DNA of 54,148 nt. Origin: Dehalococcoidia bacterium. Lineage in GTDB: Bacteria; Chloroflexota; Dehalococcoidia; Lucifugimonadales; UBA3495. The notes beneath the pieces were generated by a model. That model did not search any database, had not been told where the DNA came from, and saw only the letters and a program-made list of their open reading frames with translations. The stretch spans positions 1 through 54,148 of the forward strand of contig JAJDTP010000003.1 in NCBI GenBank assembly GCA_022827095.1, written 5' to 3'. Shown in pieces: positions 40,323 through 48,040 of this stretch; within the stretch, counting starts at the first letter, position 1; each line of letters opens with the position of its first letter. The translations under genes and the position numbers were made by a program.

Positions 40323-41705
40323 TTATCTCCTCGGCAGCAGGCCCTTCGGCCAGAATGACAGGAACAGAATGAGAAGGACGAACGCTATGGCGTCTTTCCA
40401 CTCGCCGGCCAGGTCCCAGATCCCGAATTGCTCCACCAATCCCAGCACAAATCCGCCCAGGATGGCTCCGTACAGGTTGCCGATCCCACCGACTACCGAG
40501 GCGATCCAGCCTTTCAGGAGCAGCAGCAGACCCATGCGCGGTTGCAGCGCGGTGTCGTGTCCGGTCAATATTCCAGCCATGGCGGCATACATTGCCCCGA
40601 CGAAAAACACCACGGCAATGATCACAGTGGTGTTGATGCCAACCACCTTGGAAACTTCCTCGTCGTCGCCGATGGCCCTTACGGCGCGTCCGAACGAGGT
40701 CAGCTTCAGCAGATACCACATGCCAACGAAACCGGCCAGGGCCACGCCGATGGCGAACACATTGAAGCCCTTGATGCGCGCTCCAGCGATATTCCACGGA
40801 GTGCTGCCGAAGGCATCCGGGAGCGCACGGGGCGCGCTCTGGAAAACGATCACGATCAGCGCGGCGATTGCCAGCAAGATGCCCAGCGATGCCACCAGCA
40901 TGATCAGGGGTGAACGAGCACGCTCCCGCATGTACACGTAGAGCCCGCGATACAGCGCGAGGGCCACGCAACCCGCCAGCAGGCAAGAAACTCCCCAGCT
41001 GAGATAGAGGCCCGCGCCGGGGGCCCCGGTCAGCAGGTATCCGCACCATGCGCCCAAAAGCGCAGCGGGCACGGCTGCGGCCAGTGCGATCCGGGTCGGG
41101 CTGATCGTTGGCACCAACGCGGCGGCAAATCGCTGGACGGCCGCAATAATCACGCCCGCAGTTGCCAACCCCACAGCGAGGCTCAGCGTCAGGTGGATGT
41201 GCGCCGGCAAGGCCAGCACGATGCCGGTGTAAGCGCCTAACGCGACCGCGAGCAGAATAACGCCGGCACGAAGAACCTCCGGGCTCGTCCGACCACGCAA
41301 GCGCGGCTCCAGCACCGTGTGCAGGGTCCACGCTGCCACACCGGAAACCACCGCGCCAAAGAACACGTTGACATAGATACTGTTGGGGTCCAGGCGACTG
41401 CCCAGCGATGGGTCCGTGCGCAGGTAAAAGACGCCGTATGCTCCTAGAGCGGCGGCCGCCCCGTAGTACAGATCGAAGAACCATACCGTGCTGTAGACCA
41501 GCGTGAACCCCAACGCCAGCAGGGCGTACACCGCGCCCACGGCCAAACCGTTGAACGCGAATTGCAATGCCTGAGGCGGGGCTTGCCCGATTTTCCAGGC
41601 GATGTACCCCAGAGCAAGCGCCGTCAAAAGCGCGGCAAGCAGCCGAGTGCCGGGCACATTTATCAACCGAGGCAGCCCGCGGGCGTTCTCACGATTTCCA
41701 GCCAA
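40323..41705 (-). CDS. livH: LivH-type permease with extra membrane region
   Basis: 460 aa from TTG 41705, with GAGGA upstream. ALQFAFNGLAVGAVYALLALGFTLVYSTVWFFDLYYGAAAALGAYGVFY (47-94) and SPLIMLVASLGILLAIAAL through RAVRAIGDDEEVSKVVGINT and KGWIASVVGGIGNLYGAILGG are the standard LivH segments. LivH proteins are usually around 290-310 aa. Here residues about 100-255 include several additional hydrophobic spans (for example VLRAGVILLAVALGAYTGIVLAL and RIALAAAVPAALLGAWCGYLL), so the protein has roughly 110-150 extra residues. The extra region keeps the frame and ends cleanly before YRGLYVYMRERARS, so it is not a sequencing artefact. Confidence 0.92.
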   Translation of the reverse strand: MAGNRENARGLPRLINVPGTRLLAALLTALALGYIAWKIGQAPPQALQFAFNGLAVGAVYALLALGFTLVYSTVWFFDLYYGAAAALGAYGVFYLRTDPSLGSRLDPNSIYVNVFFGAVVSGVAAWTLHTVLEPRLRGRTSPEVLRAGVILLAVALGAYTGIVLALPAHIHLTLSLAVGLATAGVIIAAVQRFAAALVPTISPTRIALAAAVPAALLGAWCGYLLTGAPGAGLYLSWGVSCLLAGCVALALYRGLYVYMRERARSPLIMLVASLGILLAIAALIVIVFQSAPRALPDAFGSTPWNIAGARIKGFNVFAIGVALAGFVGMWYLLKLTSFGRAVRAIGDDEEVSKVVGINTTVIIAVVFFVGAMYAAMAGILTGHDTALQPRMGLLLLLKGWIASVVGGIGNLYGAILGGFVLGLVEQFGIWDLAGEWKDAIAFVLLILFLSFWPKGLLPRR

Positions 41706-41770
41706 CGAAATCCTCGCTAGTTTGAATGAAGATCAAAAGAAGTTATGGCGGCGCAATCATAGCACAAATG

Positions 41771-41798
41771 GGGCCGGCCGCAGTTGTGCGGCCGGCCC
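41771..41798 (-). promoter_or_regulatory. 12-bp GC-rich hairpin between SBP and permease genes
   Basis: Arms GGGCCGGCCGCA and TGCGGCCGGCCC around GTTG form a perfect stem in the 121-nt gap after the binding-protein stop. Only a weak T-rich stretch (ATTTGTG) follows in the minus direction. It may stabilise the upstream mRNA and partly terminate, favouring more binding protein than permease. Confidence 0.6.
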
Positions 41799-41826
41799 AC
41801 GGTAGTTTGACCAAGTCGGCCGTCGT

Positions 41827-44109
41827 TTAGGGCGTGGGAGCGGGTCCCAGCGAAACGTATCCCAGGTTGTCTTCGTTGCGCTCAGCCAGCGGGAGAATTT
41901 GAACAACCACGTTGCCCGGCCCGACCACTTCGCCGTCGGAGTCGAACGTGTAGTTTGCCCCGATGGCTCCGCTGAAGGTCAACCCGTACAGACAATCCCT
42001 GAAGCCGTCAGCGTCCTGGTCGTCGTTGGTCTGCTTCAGGCACTCTGCGGCAAGATACACATCGTCGTATGCGGAAGCCTGGAACCAGGGTTGGGTCGCG
42101 GGGCTGCCATAATGAGCATCAAAGTCCTTGAGGAACTGCTCGCCCCGCTCCGTGAGGCCCAACGGGATGATGGCCTTCATGCCGGTGGCGGCCTCTCCAG
42201 CGATGCTCAACGCCTCAGGCCCGGTGTTCACGGCCTCGGTGTAGATGGGGCCTTCGTAACCCAGCTCCCGTGCCTGTTTGATGATAGTGCCGCCCGAGAA
42301 TTCGCCTTGCGATGCCAGGTGAATGGCGTCGGGTTCCGACGCAATCAGTTTGGTGAGTTGCGTGCGAAAGTCAGTCACGTCCGAAGTATAGCTCTCGGCG
42401 GCGACGACGTGGCCACCCAGTTCCTCAAAGCGGGCGACAGTGGTGCGGCGCGCGCCTTCAGCGTAGTCCGTGGCTTCGGTGATGGTTGCCAGATGGTGGT
42501 GGCCGTCGGCATGGAGAGCGTTTCCGGTGTCGACTCCCAGCTGGTTATCGTCAATGGCGGTACGGAATATGTAATCGCCGGCCGGCTTGATGTCAGGGCT
42601 AGTGGCGGATGCGGACAGCATGATGACGCCATCAGCCTCGGCCAGAGGGGCCGCTCCCAGCATCGCGCCAGAGCAGGTAGTGCCGAGAATGATCTTGACA
42701 CCGTCAACGTCGGTCAGCTTGTTGTACGCCGTGATGGCGTCCTGCGCCGCGCACTTGGAGTCTTCGGGGATAATCTCCAGCATTCGCCCGTTGATGCCAC
42801 CAGCCGCGTTGATTTCTTCCACGGCGAGGAGCTTGGCGTTCAGGATCGGGTTACCGTAGGACTCGCCCACGCCGGTCAGGGCATCCATCGCGCCAATGCG
42901 GAATGGATCCTGCGACATGACAGGAGCGGCCGCAGCGGCATCTGCGCCCGGAGCGGAGCCAAGGATGCGATAGCCGTTGTTGTCGGCAGTGCGCTCAGAT
43001 TCCGGCAGTACTTCGACCACCGCGTTGGCCAGGCCGACAACCTCGCCGTCGGAGTCGAAGCTGTAGTTTTCGCCGATGGCGCCGCTCCAGGTAATCCCGT
43101 ACATGCAGTCGCGGAACCCGTCGGCGTCCTGGTCATCGCCGGTCATTTTCAGGCACTCGGCGGTGATGTAAACGTCGTCGTAGCCGGATGCCAAGTACCA
43201 GGGCAATGTCACATAGTCGTAGCGAGCCCTGAAGTTGGTCAGGACCTCCTGGCTCTTGGCGTTGGCCGGATCCAGTTCGGCAATGACGGCCTTCAAGCCG
43301 GTCGCCGATTCGCCGGCAACTTCGAGGGCAGTAGCGCCCACCGGAACGATCTCCGAGTACAGGGGGCCCTCGTAACCCAGTTCGCGGATCTGCTTCACCA
43401 CCGTGCCGCCGGAGAATTCCGATTGGGCGGCAATGTGCACCGCATCGGGATTGGAGTTCAAAATCTTGGTCAACTGGCTGCGGAAGTCGGTCACGTCGGA
43501 AGCATAGCGCTCCTCGGCGACGATCTCGCCTCCCAAAGAAACGAACTGCTCCGCGGTGGTGCGGCGCACGCCCTCGGCGTAGTCGGTGGTTTCCGTGATG
43601 GTCGCCAGGCGTTGCGCGCCGTCGGCGCGGATCACGTTGCCGGTGTCGATGCCCAGCTGCAGGTCGTTCATCGACGTGCGGAAGATGTAGTCGCCGGCGT
43701 GGGCAATGTCAGGGTTGGTTGCCAATCCGGAGAACAGGATCACGCCGTCCGCTTCGGCGAGGGGCGCCGCGCCCAGCATGGCGCCGCTGCACGACGTGCC
43801 GAGGATGATCTTCACGCCATCCACGTCGGTGAGCTTGTTGTACGCGGTGATCGCGTCCTGGGCGCTGCACTTCGAGTCCTGCACGATGAGCTCGATCATG
43901 CGCCCGTCGATGCCGCCGGCAGCGTTGATCTCGTCGACCGCCAGCTGCTTGGCCTGACTGGAGACCGTTCCGTAAGTCTCGCCGGGGCCTGTGAGCGATT
44001 CCATCACTCCTATCTTGAACGACTCGTCGCTCGCATCGTCCCCGCAGGCGACGGCCAGGAGTCCCAAGACTGCCAGAACGCACACCAACGCAATCTGTCG
44101 AATGGACAT
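41827..44109 (-). CDS. Tandem double LIV-type substrate-binding lipoprotein
   Basis: 760 aa from ATG 44109 with AAAGGAGG upstream. The signal ends in a lipobox (LLAVAC22-GDD). Residues 31-385 and 403-760 are two complete type I periplasmic binding domains, each starting F(K/R)IGxM(E/D)xLTGxGExYG and each with INAAGGI(D/N)GR and EFSGGT, joined by an Ala-rich linker (386-400). A single domain of about 380 aa is normal. Each copy has matched Cys pairs (C81/C107 and C319/C335 in copy 1) and a DQDADGFRDC stretch. It heads the operon. The ligand may be an amino acid, urea-like compound or small amide. Confidence 0.93.
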   Translation of the reverse strand: MSIRQIALVCVLAVLGLLAVACGDDASDESFKIGVMESLTGPGETYGTVSSQAKQLAVDEINAAGGIDGRMIELIVQDSKCSAQDAITAYNKLTDVDGVKIILGTSCSGAMLGAAPLAEADGVILFSGLATNPDIAHAGDYIFRTSMNDLQLGIDTGNVIRADGAQRLATITETTDYAEGVRRTTAEQFVSLGGEIVAEERYASDVTDFRSQLTKILNSNPDAVHIAAQSEFSGGTVVKQIRELGYEGPLYSEIVPVGATALEVAGESATGLKAVIAELDPANAKSQEVLTNFRARYDYVTLPWYLASGYDDVYITAECLKMTGDDQDADGFRDCMYGITWSGAIGENYSFDSDGEVVGLANAVVEVLPESERTADNNGYRILGSAPGADAAAAAPVMSQDPFRIGAMDALTGVGESYGNPILNAKLLAVEEINAAGGINGRMLEIIPEDSKCAAQDAITAYNKLTDVDGVKIILGTTCSGAMLGAAPLAEADGVIMLSASATSPDIKPAGDYIFRTAIDDNQLGVDTGNALHADGHHHLATITEATDYAEGARRTTVARFEELGGHVVAAESYTSDVTDFRTQLTKLIASEPDAIHLASQGEFSGGTIIKQARELGYEGPIYTEAVNTGPEALSIAGEAATGMKAIIPLGLTERGEQFLKDFDAHYGSPATQPWFQASAYDDVYLAAECLKQTNDDQDADGFRDCLYGLTFSGAIGANYTFDSDGEVVGPGNVVVQILPLAERNEDNLGYVSLGPAPTP

Positions 44110-44148
44110 CACCCCTCCTTTCGGAGCCGGCCAATCTGCCGTGCGGGC

Positions 44149-44221
44149 AGTATCCCCCACGCGAATCTCAAGCCGCAAGGGTATTCGGGGAAGCCGTGAA
44201 CCTGTTGAGATTGAATCTCAA
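44149..44221 (-). promoter_or_regulatory. Promoter and candidate operator of the LIV operon
   Basis: On the minus strand -35 TTGCGG (44178-44173), 18-nt spacer, -10 GATACT (44154-44149). A perfect 17-nt palindrome TTGAGATTGAATCTCAA lies upstream at 44205-44221. A further half-site GAATCTCAA (44163-44171) falls in the promoter spacer. The arrangement suggests a dimeric regulator binding two sites about 50 bp apart. Promoter strength is only moderate. Confidence 0.45.
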
Positions 44222-44277
44222 TGCCATGCGGAACAGATGTTGTGACGAACGGTTGTCAGGCGAGAGATAGTGTGGGG

Positions 44278-44353
<76 letters not shown>

Positions 44354-44398
44354 ACGACGCGCACTCCGCCGCCAAACGGCTGCGGTGCGGCAGCCTCT

Positions 44399-44407
44399 AC
44401 TATAGCA
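44399..44407 (-). promoter_or_regulatory. Extended -10 of tRNA-Ala
   Basis: Minus-strand TGCTATAGT (44407-44399) predicts a start near 44392, 39 nt before the tRNA 5' end. No convincing -35 is seen, as is common with extended -10 promoters. Confidence 0.4.
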
Positions 44408-44465
44408 CAGGGTGGTGCCCGTCCCGGGGCACAGGGACGCTCCGGCCTTGCGACTGCCTGTCGTT

Positions 44466-44474
44466 TGCTACAAT
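44466..44474 (+). promoter_or_regulatory. Extended -10 of tRNA-Asn and peroxiredoxin
   Basis: TGCTACAAT at 44466-44474, with a possible -35 TTGCGA at 44448-44453 (15-nt spacing, short). Predicted start about 44481, 22 nt before the tRNA. It is the only promoter-like site close enough to serve the peroxiredoxin gene as well. Confidence 0.45.
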
Positions 44475-44502
44475 AGACCTCGCGCCGGAATGGCGCGCGC
44501 GT

Positions 44503-44578
44503 TCCCGCGTAGCTCAGTTGGTAGAGCGGTCGGCTGTTAACCGATTGGTCGTAGGTTCGAGTCCTACCGCGGGAGCCA
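44503..44578 (+). tRNA. tRNA-Asn (GTT)
   Basis: Acceptor TCCCGCG/CGCGGGA, anticodon loop CTGTTAA closed by TCGG/CCGA with anticodon GTT, T arm GTAGGTTCGAGTCCTAC, discriminator G and encoded CCA (44576-44578). The peroxiredoxin gene starts only 28 nt after the CCA. Confidence 0.95.
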
Positions 44579-44606
44579 GATCAAGCACGCAAAGGAGATG
44601 CACATC

Positions 44607-45266
44607 ATGGCGCTACGCATCAACGACACGGCCCCCGACTTCACCGCTGACACCAGCAGCGGCACCGTCAACTTCCACGACTGGATCGGCGACGGTTGGG
44701 CGGTCCTCTTCTCCCACCCCAAGGACTTCACTCCCGTCTGCGCAACCGAACTCGGCTACGTCGCCAGCCTGAACGATGAGTTCGGCAAGCGCAACTGCAA
44801 GGTCATCGGCCTCAGTGTCGACAAGGTCGAGGACCACCAGCGCTGGGCAGCCGACATCGAAGAGATCGGCGGCACCGCCCTCAACTTCCCCATCATCGCC
44901 GACGACCAGCTGAACATCGCCAAGCTGTACGACATGCTCCCCGCCGAGGAGGAGCCCGGAGAGGGCCGCACTGCGGCAACGAACCAGACCGTGCGCACCG
45001 TCTTCCTCGTCGGCCCGGACAAGAAGATCAAGATGAACCTCACCTACCCCATGAGCACGGGGCGCAATTTCGATGAGTTGCTGCGTGTCCTGGACTCCTG
45101 CCAGCTCACCGCCGGCCACAAGGTGGCGACCCCCGCGAACTGGAACAAGGGCGAGGACGTCATCATCCTGCCCGCGGTCGACAACGAGGCCGCCAAGGAG
45201 CTCTTCCCGGACGGTTGGGAGACAGTGAAGCCTTACCTCCGCAAGGTCAAGGACCCCAGCGCGTAA
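44607..45266 (+). CDS. 1-Cys peroxiredoxin (Prx6 group)
   Basis: 219 aa from ATG 44607, 9 nt after AAAGGAG. The ATG at 44598 touches that SD. SHPKDFTPVCATELGYV contains the peroxidatic Cys45 with the conserved Thr and Pro, and Arg in NQTVRTVFLVGPDKKIK completes the site. The length and C-terminal NWNKGEDVIILPAVDNEAAKELFPDGWETVKPYLR extension are those of Prx6-type enzymes. It reduces H2O2 and organic hydroperoxides in the cytoplasm. It is placed directly after tRNA-Asn without room for a separate promoter and ends at a bidirectional terminator. Confidence 0.95.
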   Translation: MALRINDTAPDFTADTSSGTVNFHDWIGDGWAVLFSHPKDFTPVCATELGYVASLNDEFGKRNCKVIGLSVDKVEDHQRWAADIEEIGGTALNFPIIADDQLNIAKLYDMLPAEEEPGEGRTAATNQTVRTVFLVGPDKKIKMNLTYPMSTGRNFDELLRVLDSCQLTAGHKVATPANWNKGEDVIILPAVDNEAAKELFPDGWETVKPYLRKVKDPSA

Positions 45267-45304
45267 GCGCAGTAGGCTGCGCACTGCCCGGAATGACAGA
45301 GTAA

Positions 45305-45333
45305 AAGCCCCCGCGCACATTGCGCGGGGGCTT
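45305..45333. terminator. Bidirectional rho-independent terminator
   Basis: AAGCCCCCGCGCA (45305-45317), CAT, TGCGCGGGGGCTT (45321-45333). The AAAA before it makes a T-tract for the minus-strand tRNA-Asp transcript, and TTCATTT follows on the plus side for the peroxiredoxin transcript. Confidence 0.88.
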
Positions 45334-45350
45334 CATTTCGCTGCCGCTGC

Positions 45351-45429
45351 TGGCGACCCGGACCGGATTTGAACCGGCGATCTCCGCCTTGACAGGGCGG
45401 TGTGTTAAACCAGGCTACACCACCGGGCC
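45351..45429 (-). tRNA. tRNA-Asp (GTC)
   Basis: Minus-strand cloverleaf with acceptor GGCCCGG/CCGGGTC (one G:U), anticodon arm CCGCC-CTGTCAA-GGCGG giving GTC, T arm GCCGGTTCAAATCCGGT, discriminator G and encoded CCA (45351-45353). It lies 40 nt downstream of the glutaredoxin gene on the same strand. Confidence 0.94.
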
Positions 45430-45469
45430 GCGGTAGCTTGCCCCGGCTACACCGGGGCGGTCAGAACGC

Positions 45470-45694
45470 TCAGCCGATCCCATGATACCCCACGATGACG
45501 AGTTCTCCCTCGACCATCACGGGGGTCACGCGCTCACCGCCGGTCAGCCGCTCCAACTCCCCTACGAACTCGGGGTGCTCCTCGAGATCGATCTGCCGGT
45601 ACTCCACTCCATCTTTTCTGAGGTCGTGCAGCAGGGCATCCGAGTAGGTACAGTCGGGGCGCGTATAGACGATGAGCTCAGCCTGGCTGACCAT
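45470..45694 (-). CDS. Glutaredoxin-like protein with CxxS motif
   Basis: 74 aa from ATG 45694. LIVYTRPDCTYSDALLHDLRKDGVEYRQIDLEEHPEFVGELERLTGGERVTPVMVEGELVIVGYHG is a complete short glutaredoxin. The active site is C15-T-Y-S18, so the resolving Cys is Ser. VTPVM supplies the cis-Pro loop. Monothiol action on glutathione-like thiols or Fe-S assembly is possible. An extended -10 TGGTATGAT (45712-45704) would start transcription only about 3 nt before the ATG. A small hairpin (45441-45457) and tRNA-Asp follow, and the two are probably co-transcribed. Confidence 0.8.
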   Translation of the reverse strand: MVSQAELIVYTRPDCTYSDALLHDLRKDGVEYRQIDLEEHPEFVGELERLTGGERVTPVMVEGELVIVGYHGIG

Positions 45695-45766
45695 TGCCTC
45701 CGAATCATACCAGCGCGTGGCCTGATAGGCTAGGGAGCCATTCACTCACCCGTGCGGAGCCGGAAC

Positions 45767-46744
45767 ATGCCCACGATGCGAGCCGCCATCCTCAGAGGAC
45801 TGCGGGACATCGTCTGCGACGAAGTGCCCATGCCGGAATCGGATGGACAGAAAGCGCTCGTGCGGATGCACATGGCCTCCATCTGCGGCACGGACCTGCA
45901 CTACGTCTACCACGGCTGGCCGCGCAACCAATATCCGATGGAGCCCGGTGAACCGGGGCATGAAGGGGTAGGCACTATCGTCGACCCGGGCGAGACCGGT
46001 TTGCGGGAGGGAGCGCTTGTCCTCACCGTTCCGAACATCTGGGAGGCGCGCAACTTCGCCGAATACCAGGCTGTCTCGCCCCATTTCATCATCGAACTGC
46101 CGGAGGGGCGCCCCCTTGCCGAATTGATGATGGCCCAGCAGTTGGGCACCGTCATCTTCGCGGCGCGCAAACTGCCTGAGATGACGGGCAAAACCGCCGT
46201 GGTCATCGGGCAGGGGAGCGCAGGCCTCTTCCACGACTTCTACCTGCGCCGCCTCGGCGCCGAGCGGATCATCACCATCGAACCGAACGACGACCGGCGT
46301 GCGGCAGGGGTCGCGCTCGGCGCGGACGACGCGCTCGACGTGACCGGCGATGCAGCGGTGGAAGCCGTGCTGCAATTAACGGACGGGCAGGGGGCCGAGG
46401 TGATCGTTGACGCGGTCGGCGGTCACGAGACGCTCGACCAGGCGGTGCGGATGGCGAAAGCGGAGGGCCACGTGCACGTGTTCGGCCTGCCGACGGGGTT
46501 CGACCCTGTGCCGTTCGACCTGGGCACTTACTTCCTCAAACGGCTCGACGTACGCACCATATTCGGCGCTCAGGACGAGCCGGGCCTCGTGTCGTTCCGG
46601 CAGGCCCTCCGGCTCATAGCCGAGGGGGAGATCGATATGTCTCCCTACGTAACGCACACCATGCCTCTGGAACGAGTGGGCGATGCCTTCGAACTGGCGC
46701 ACGAACCCAGCGGCGGCGCGCTCAAGGTTTCCCTTACGATGTAG
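45767..46744 (+). CDS. Zinc-type alcohol dehydrogenase (MDR superfamily)
   Basis: 325 aa from ATG 45767 with GGAG 7 nt upstream (ATG 45776 is an alternative). SICGTDLHYVYHG gives the catalytic zinc Cys, and GEPGHEGVGTIV the His/Glu pair. The four-Cys structural zinc lobe of classical ADHs is missing. The Rossmann loop is VIGQGSAGLFHDFYLRRLGAERIITIEPNDDR, where Glu after the strand suggests NAD(H). It probably oxidises a polyol, alcohol or threonine-like substrate. It stands divergent from the glutaredoxin gene. Confidence 0.9.
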   Translation: MPTMRAAILRGLRDIVCDEVPMPESDGQKALVRMHMASICGTDLHYVYHGWPRNQYPMEPGEPGHEGVGTIVDPGETGLREGALVLTVPNIWEARNFAEYQAVSPHFIIELPEGRPLAELMMAQQLGTVIFAARKLPEMTGKTAVVIGQGSAGLFHDFYLRRLGAERIITIEPNDDRRAAGVALGADDALDVTGDAAVEAVLQLTDGQGAEVIVDAVGGHETLDQAVRMAKAEGHVHVFGLPTGFDPVPFDLGTYFLKRLDVRTIFGAQDEPGLVSFRQALRLIAEGEIDMSPYVTHTMPLERVGDAFELAHEPSGGALKVSLTM

Positions 46745-46795
46745 CGGGGTTGCGCATTCCCTGCGAAGCAAGAATCGGGTATGATTGCTGAACGC

Positions 46796-46823
46796 TTGAC
46801 ACGCAGCGGCAAACCCTTATAGC
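46796..46823 (+). promoter_or_regulatory. Promoter of the three-gene secreted-protein cluster
   Basis: -35 TTGACA (46796-46801), 16-nt spacer, -10 TATAGC (46818-46823). The predicted leader is about 60 nt with AAGGAGG (46878-46884) before GTG 46891. Confidence 0.55.
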
Positions 46824-46890
46824 CTCTGCGCCGCACTCGCGGCACGCACGAGTTGTCTGGCCGTGAGCATCGGGTTGAAGGAGGAAAGCC

Positions 46891-47403
46891 GTGACTCGAA
46901 CGCATTCACTACTGTCGCCGCGGTTCGCATTGGTTACATTGGCCGCTGCCGCTCTGGTGGGGCTCGCCCTCGCGGCGGCGCTTTCCACGAATGAAGGCGC
47001 GCGCGCGGACGGTCACGCCACCGGAGGAGAGACGCTTGTCGTAACGCCGAACGAAGCAGACTTCGTTCCGGGGACGCGCAGCTCTCGCACTGCGGTGTGG
47101 ATCTACGGGTCCGGCTTCAACCCCGGTCAGAGCCTCCTCGTCCTGATCGCTGACCAGCGTGGCGTTGCCACGGACGTCGGTGCTCTCTCGGGCGTCGACG
47201 TGGTCGCCAACGACGACGGCGCCTTCGGGTTCGAGTGGACATTCGGCCGCTTTACCCGGACAGGCGTCGGCGGCGAGGGCATGCAGTCGGTCCGTGCAGT
47301 GGACGCAGGCTCGTTCGACGAGTTGGCGACCGCTCCGCTTGCCCTCTGCAACCTCAGCGGCCGTGCCGAGGATGCGGAAGTCCCGAGCCACTGCTCGGCG
47401 TAA
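46891..47403 (+). CDS. Secreted beta-sandwich protein, ADGH family member 1
   Basis: 170 aa from GTG 46891. A basic N-terminus, a hydrophobic span (FALVTLAAAALVGLALAAALS) and the signal-peptidase-like site ARA-DGH (cleavage after residue 39) predict export, giving a mature chain that starts Asp-Gly-His. VWIYGSGFNPGQSLLVLIA and NDDGAFGFEWTFGRFTRTG form an Ig/IPT-like beta-sandwich. The end carries two cysteines (LCNLSGRAEDAEVPSHCSA) that may form a disulfide. It is the first of three tandem paralogues (47441 and 48041). Function unknown. I do not recognise a named family. Confidence 0.75.
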   Translation: MTRTHSLLSPRFALVTLAAAALVGLALAAALSTNEGARADGHATGGETLVVTPNEADFVPGTRSSRTAVWIYGSGFNPGQSLLVLIADQRGVATDVGALSGVDVVANDDGAFGFEWTFGRFTRTGVGGEGMQSVRAVDAGSFDELATAPLALCNLSGRAEDAEVPSHCSA

Positions 47404-47440
47404 CCCTACCTTTTGAAGATTCGTTGAGCAGGAGGACTCA

Positions 47441-48016
47441 GTGACAGCTGCTACCACAGTAACGAAACGGTCAGCGACCATCTGGATCGCTGCCGGTCTC
47501 ATCGCCGGTCTTGCGCTCGCTATCGCGCTCTCTGCGTATCAGGGCGTGCGCGCGGACGGGCATGTGACGGGGACCGAAGCCATCGTGCTCGACAAGACCG
47601 AGGTCACTTTCGTACCGGGCACGAGCCGCTCAGGCGAGGAAGTCTGGATCCGCGGTTCCGGATTCACGCCGGGCAATGAGATCGAGCTCATGGTGGCGGA
47701 CTACCAGGGCGCGCTCTACATCATCAGCGCCTGTCGCTGGAACGACGAAGGTGAGTGCGACCCCGGTCGCTACCGCGACGGCGCGGGCAGCGTGTGGCCG
47801 CTCATCGTGAACGACGATGGTGCGTTCGCGACCAAGTGGCGCCTCGGACGCTTCACCCGCGCGAACGTTGGTGCAGAGCGTCTGGCGACTATGTGGGCCG
47901 TGGAAAAGGCCAGCGGCACTTTCCTGGCCAGCGCGCCGATCGCGCTCTGCAACCTGACACGGAATGACGATCCTGAAGCGGAACCCGTAGAAGTCCCCAA
48001 CTTCTGCTCGGCGTAA
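47441..48016 (+). CDS. Secreted beta-sandwich protein, ADGH family member 2
   Basis: 191 aa from GTG 47441 with AGGAGG upstream, 37 nt after member 1. Signal span TIWIAAGLIAGLALAIALSAY, then VRA-DGH with predicted cleavage after residue 38. VWIRGSGFTPGNEIELMVADY and NDDGAFATKWRLGRFTRAN match member 1. A 25-residue insertion rich in charged and Cys residues (ACRWNDEGECDPGRYRDG) lies between these blocks. The C-terminus LCNLTRNDDPEAEPVEVPNFCSA keeps the terminal Cys pair. Likely extracytoplasmic, with unknown ligand. Confidence 0.75.
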   Translation: MTAATTVTKRSATIWIAAGLIAGLALAIALSAYQGVRADGHVTGTEAIVLDKTEVTFVPGTSRSGEEVWIRGSGFTPGNEIELMVADYQGALYIISACRWNDEGECDPGRYRDGAGSVWPLIVNDDGAFATKWRLGRFTRANVGAERLATMWAVEKASGTFLASAPIALCNLTRNDDPEAEPVEVPNFCSA

Positions 48017-48040
48017 GCGTAAGGTCCACAGGAGGTAATC

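Noticed and set aside
41899-44199. 766-aa plus-strand open frame
   Set aside because: It is the antisense shadow of the double binding protein in GC-rich DNA, with repetitive VG/HA composition, no start signal and no recognisable domain.
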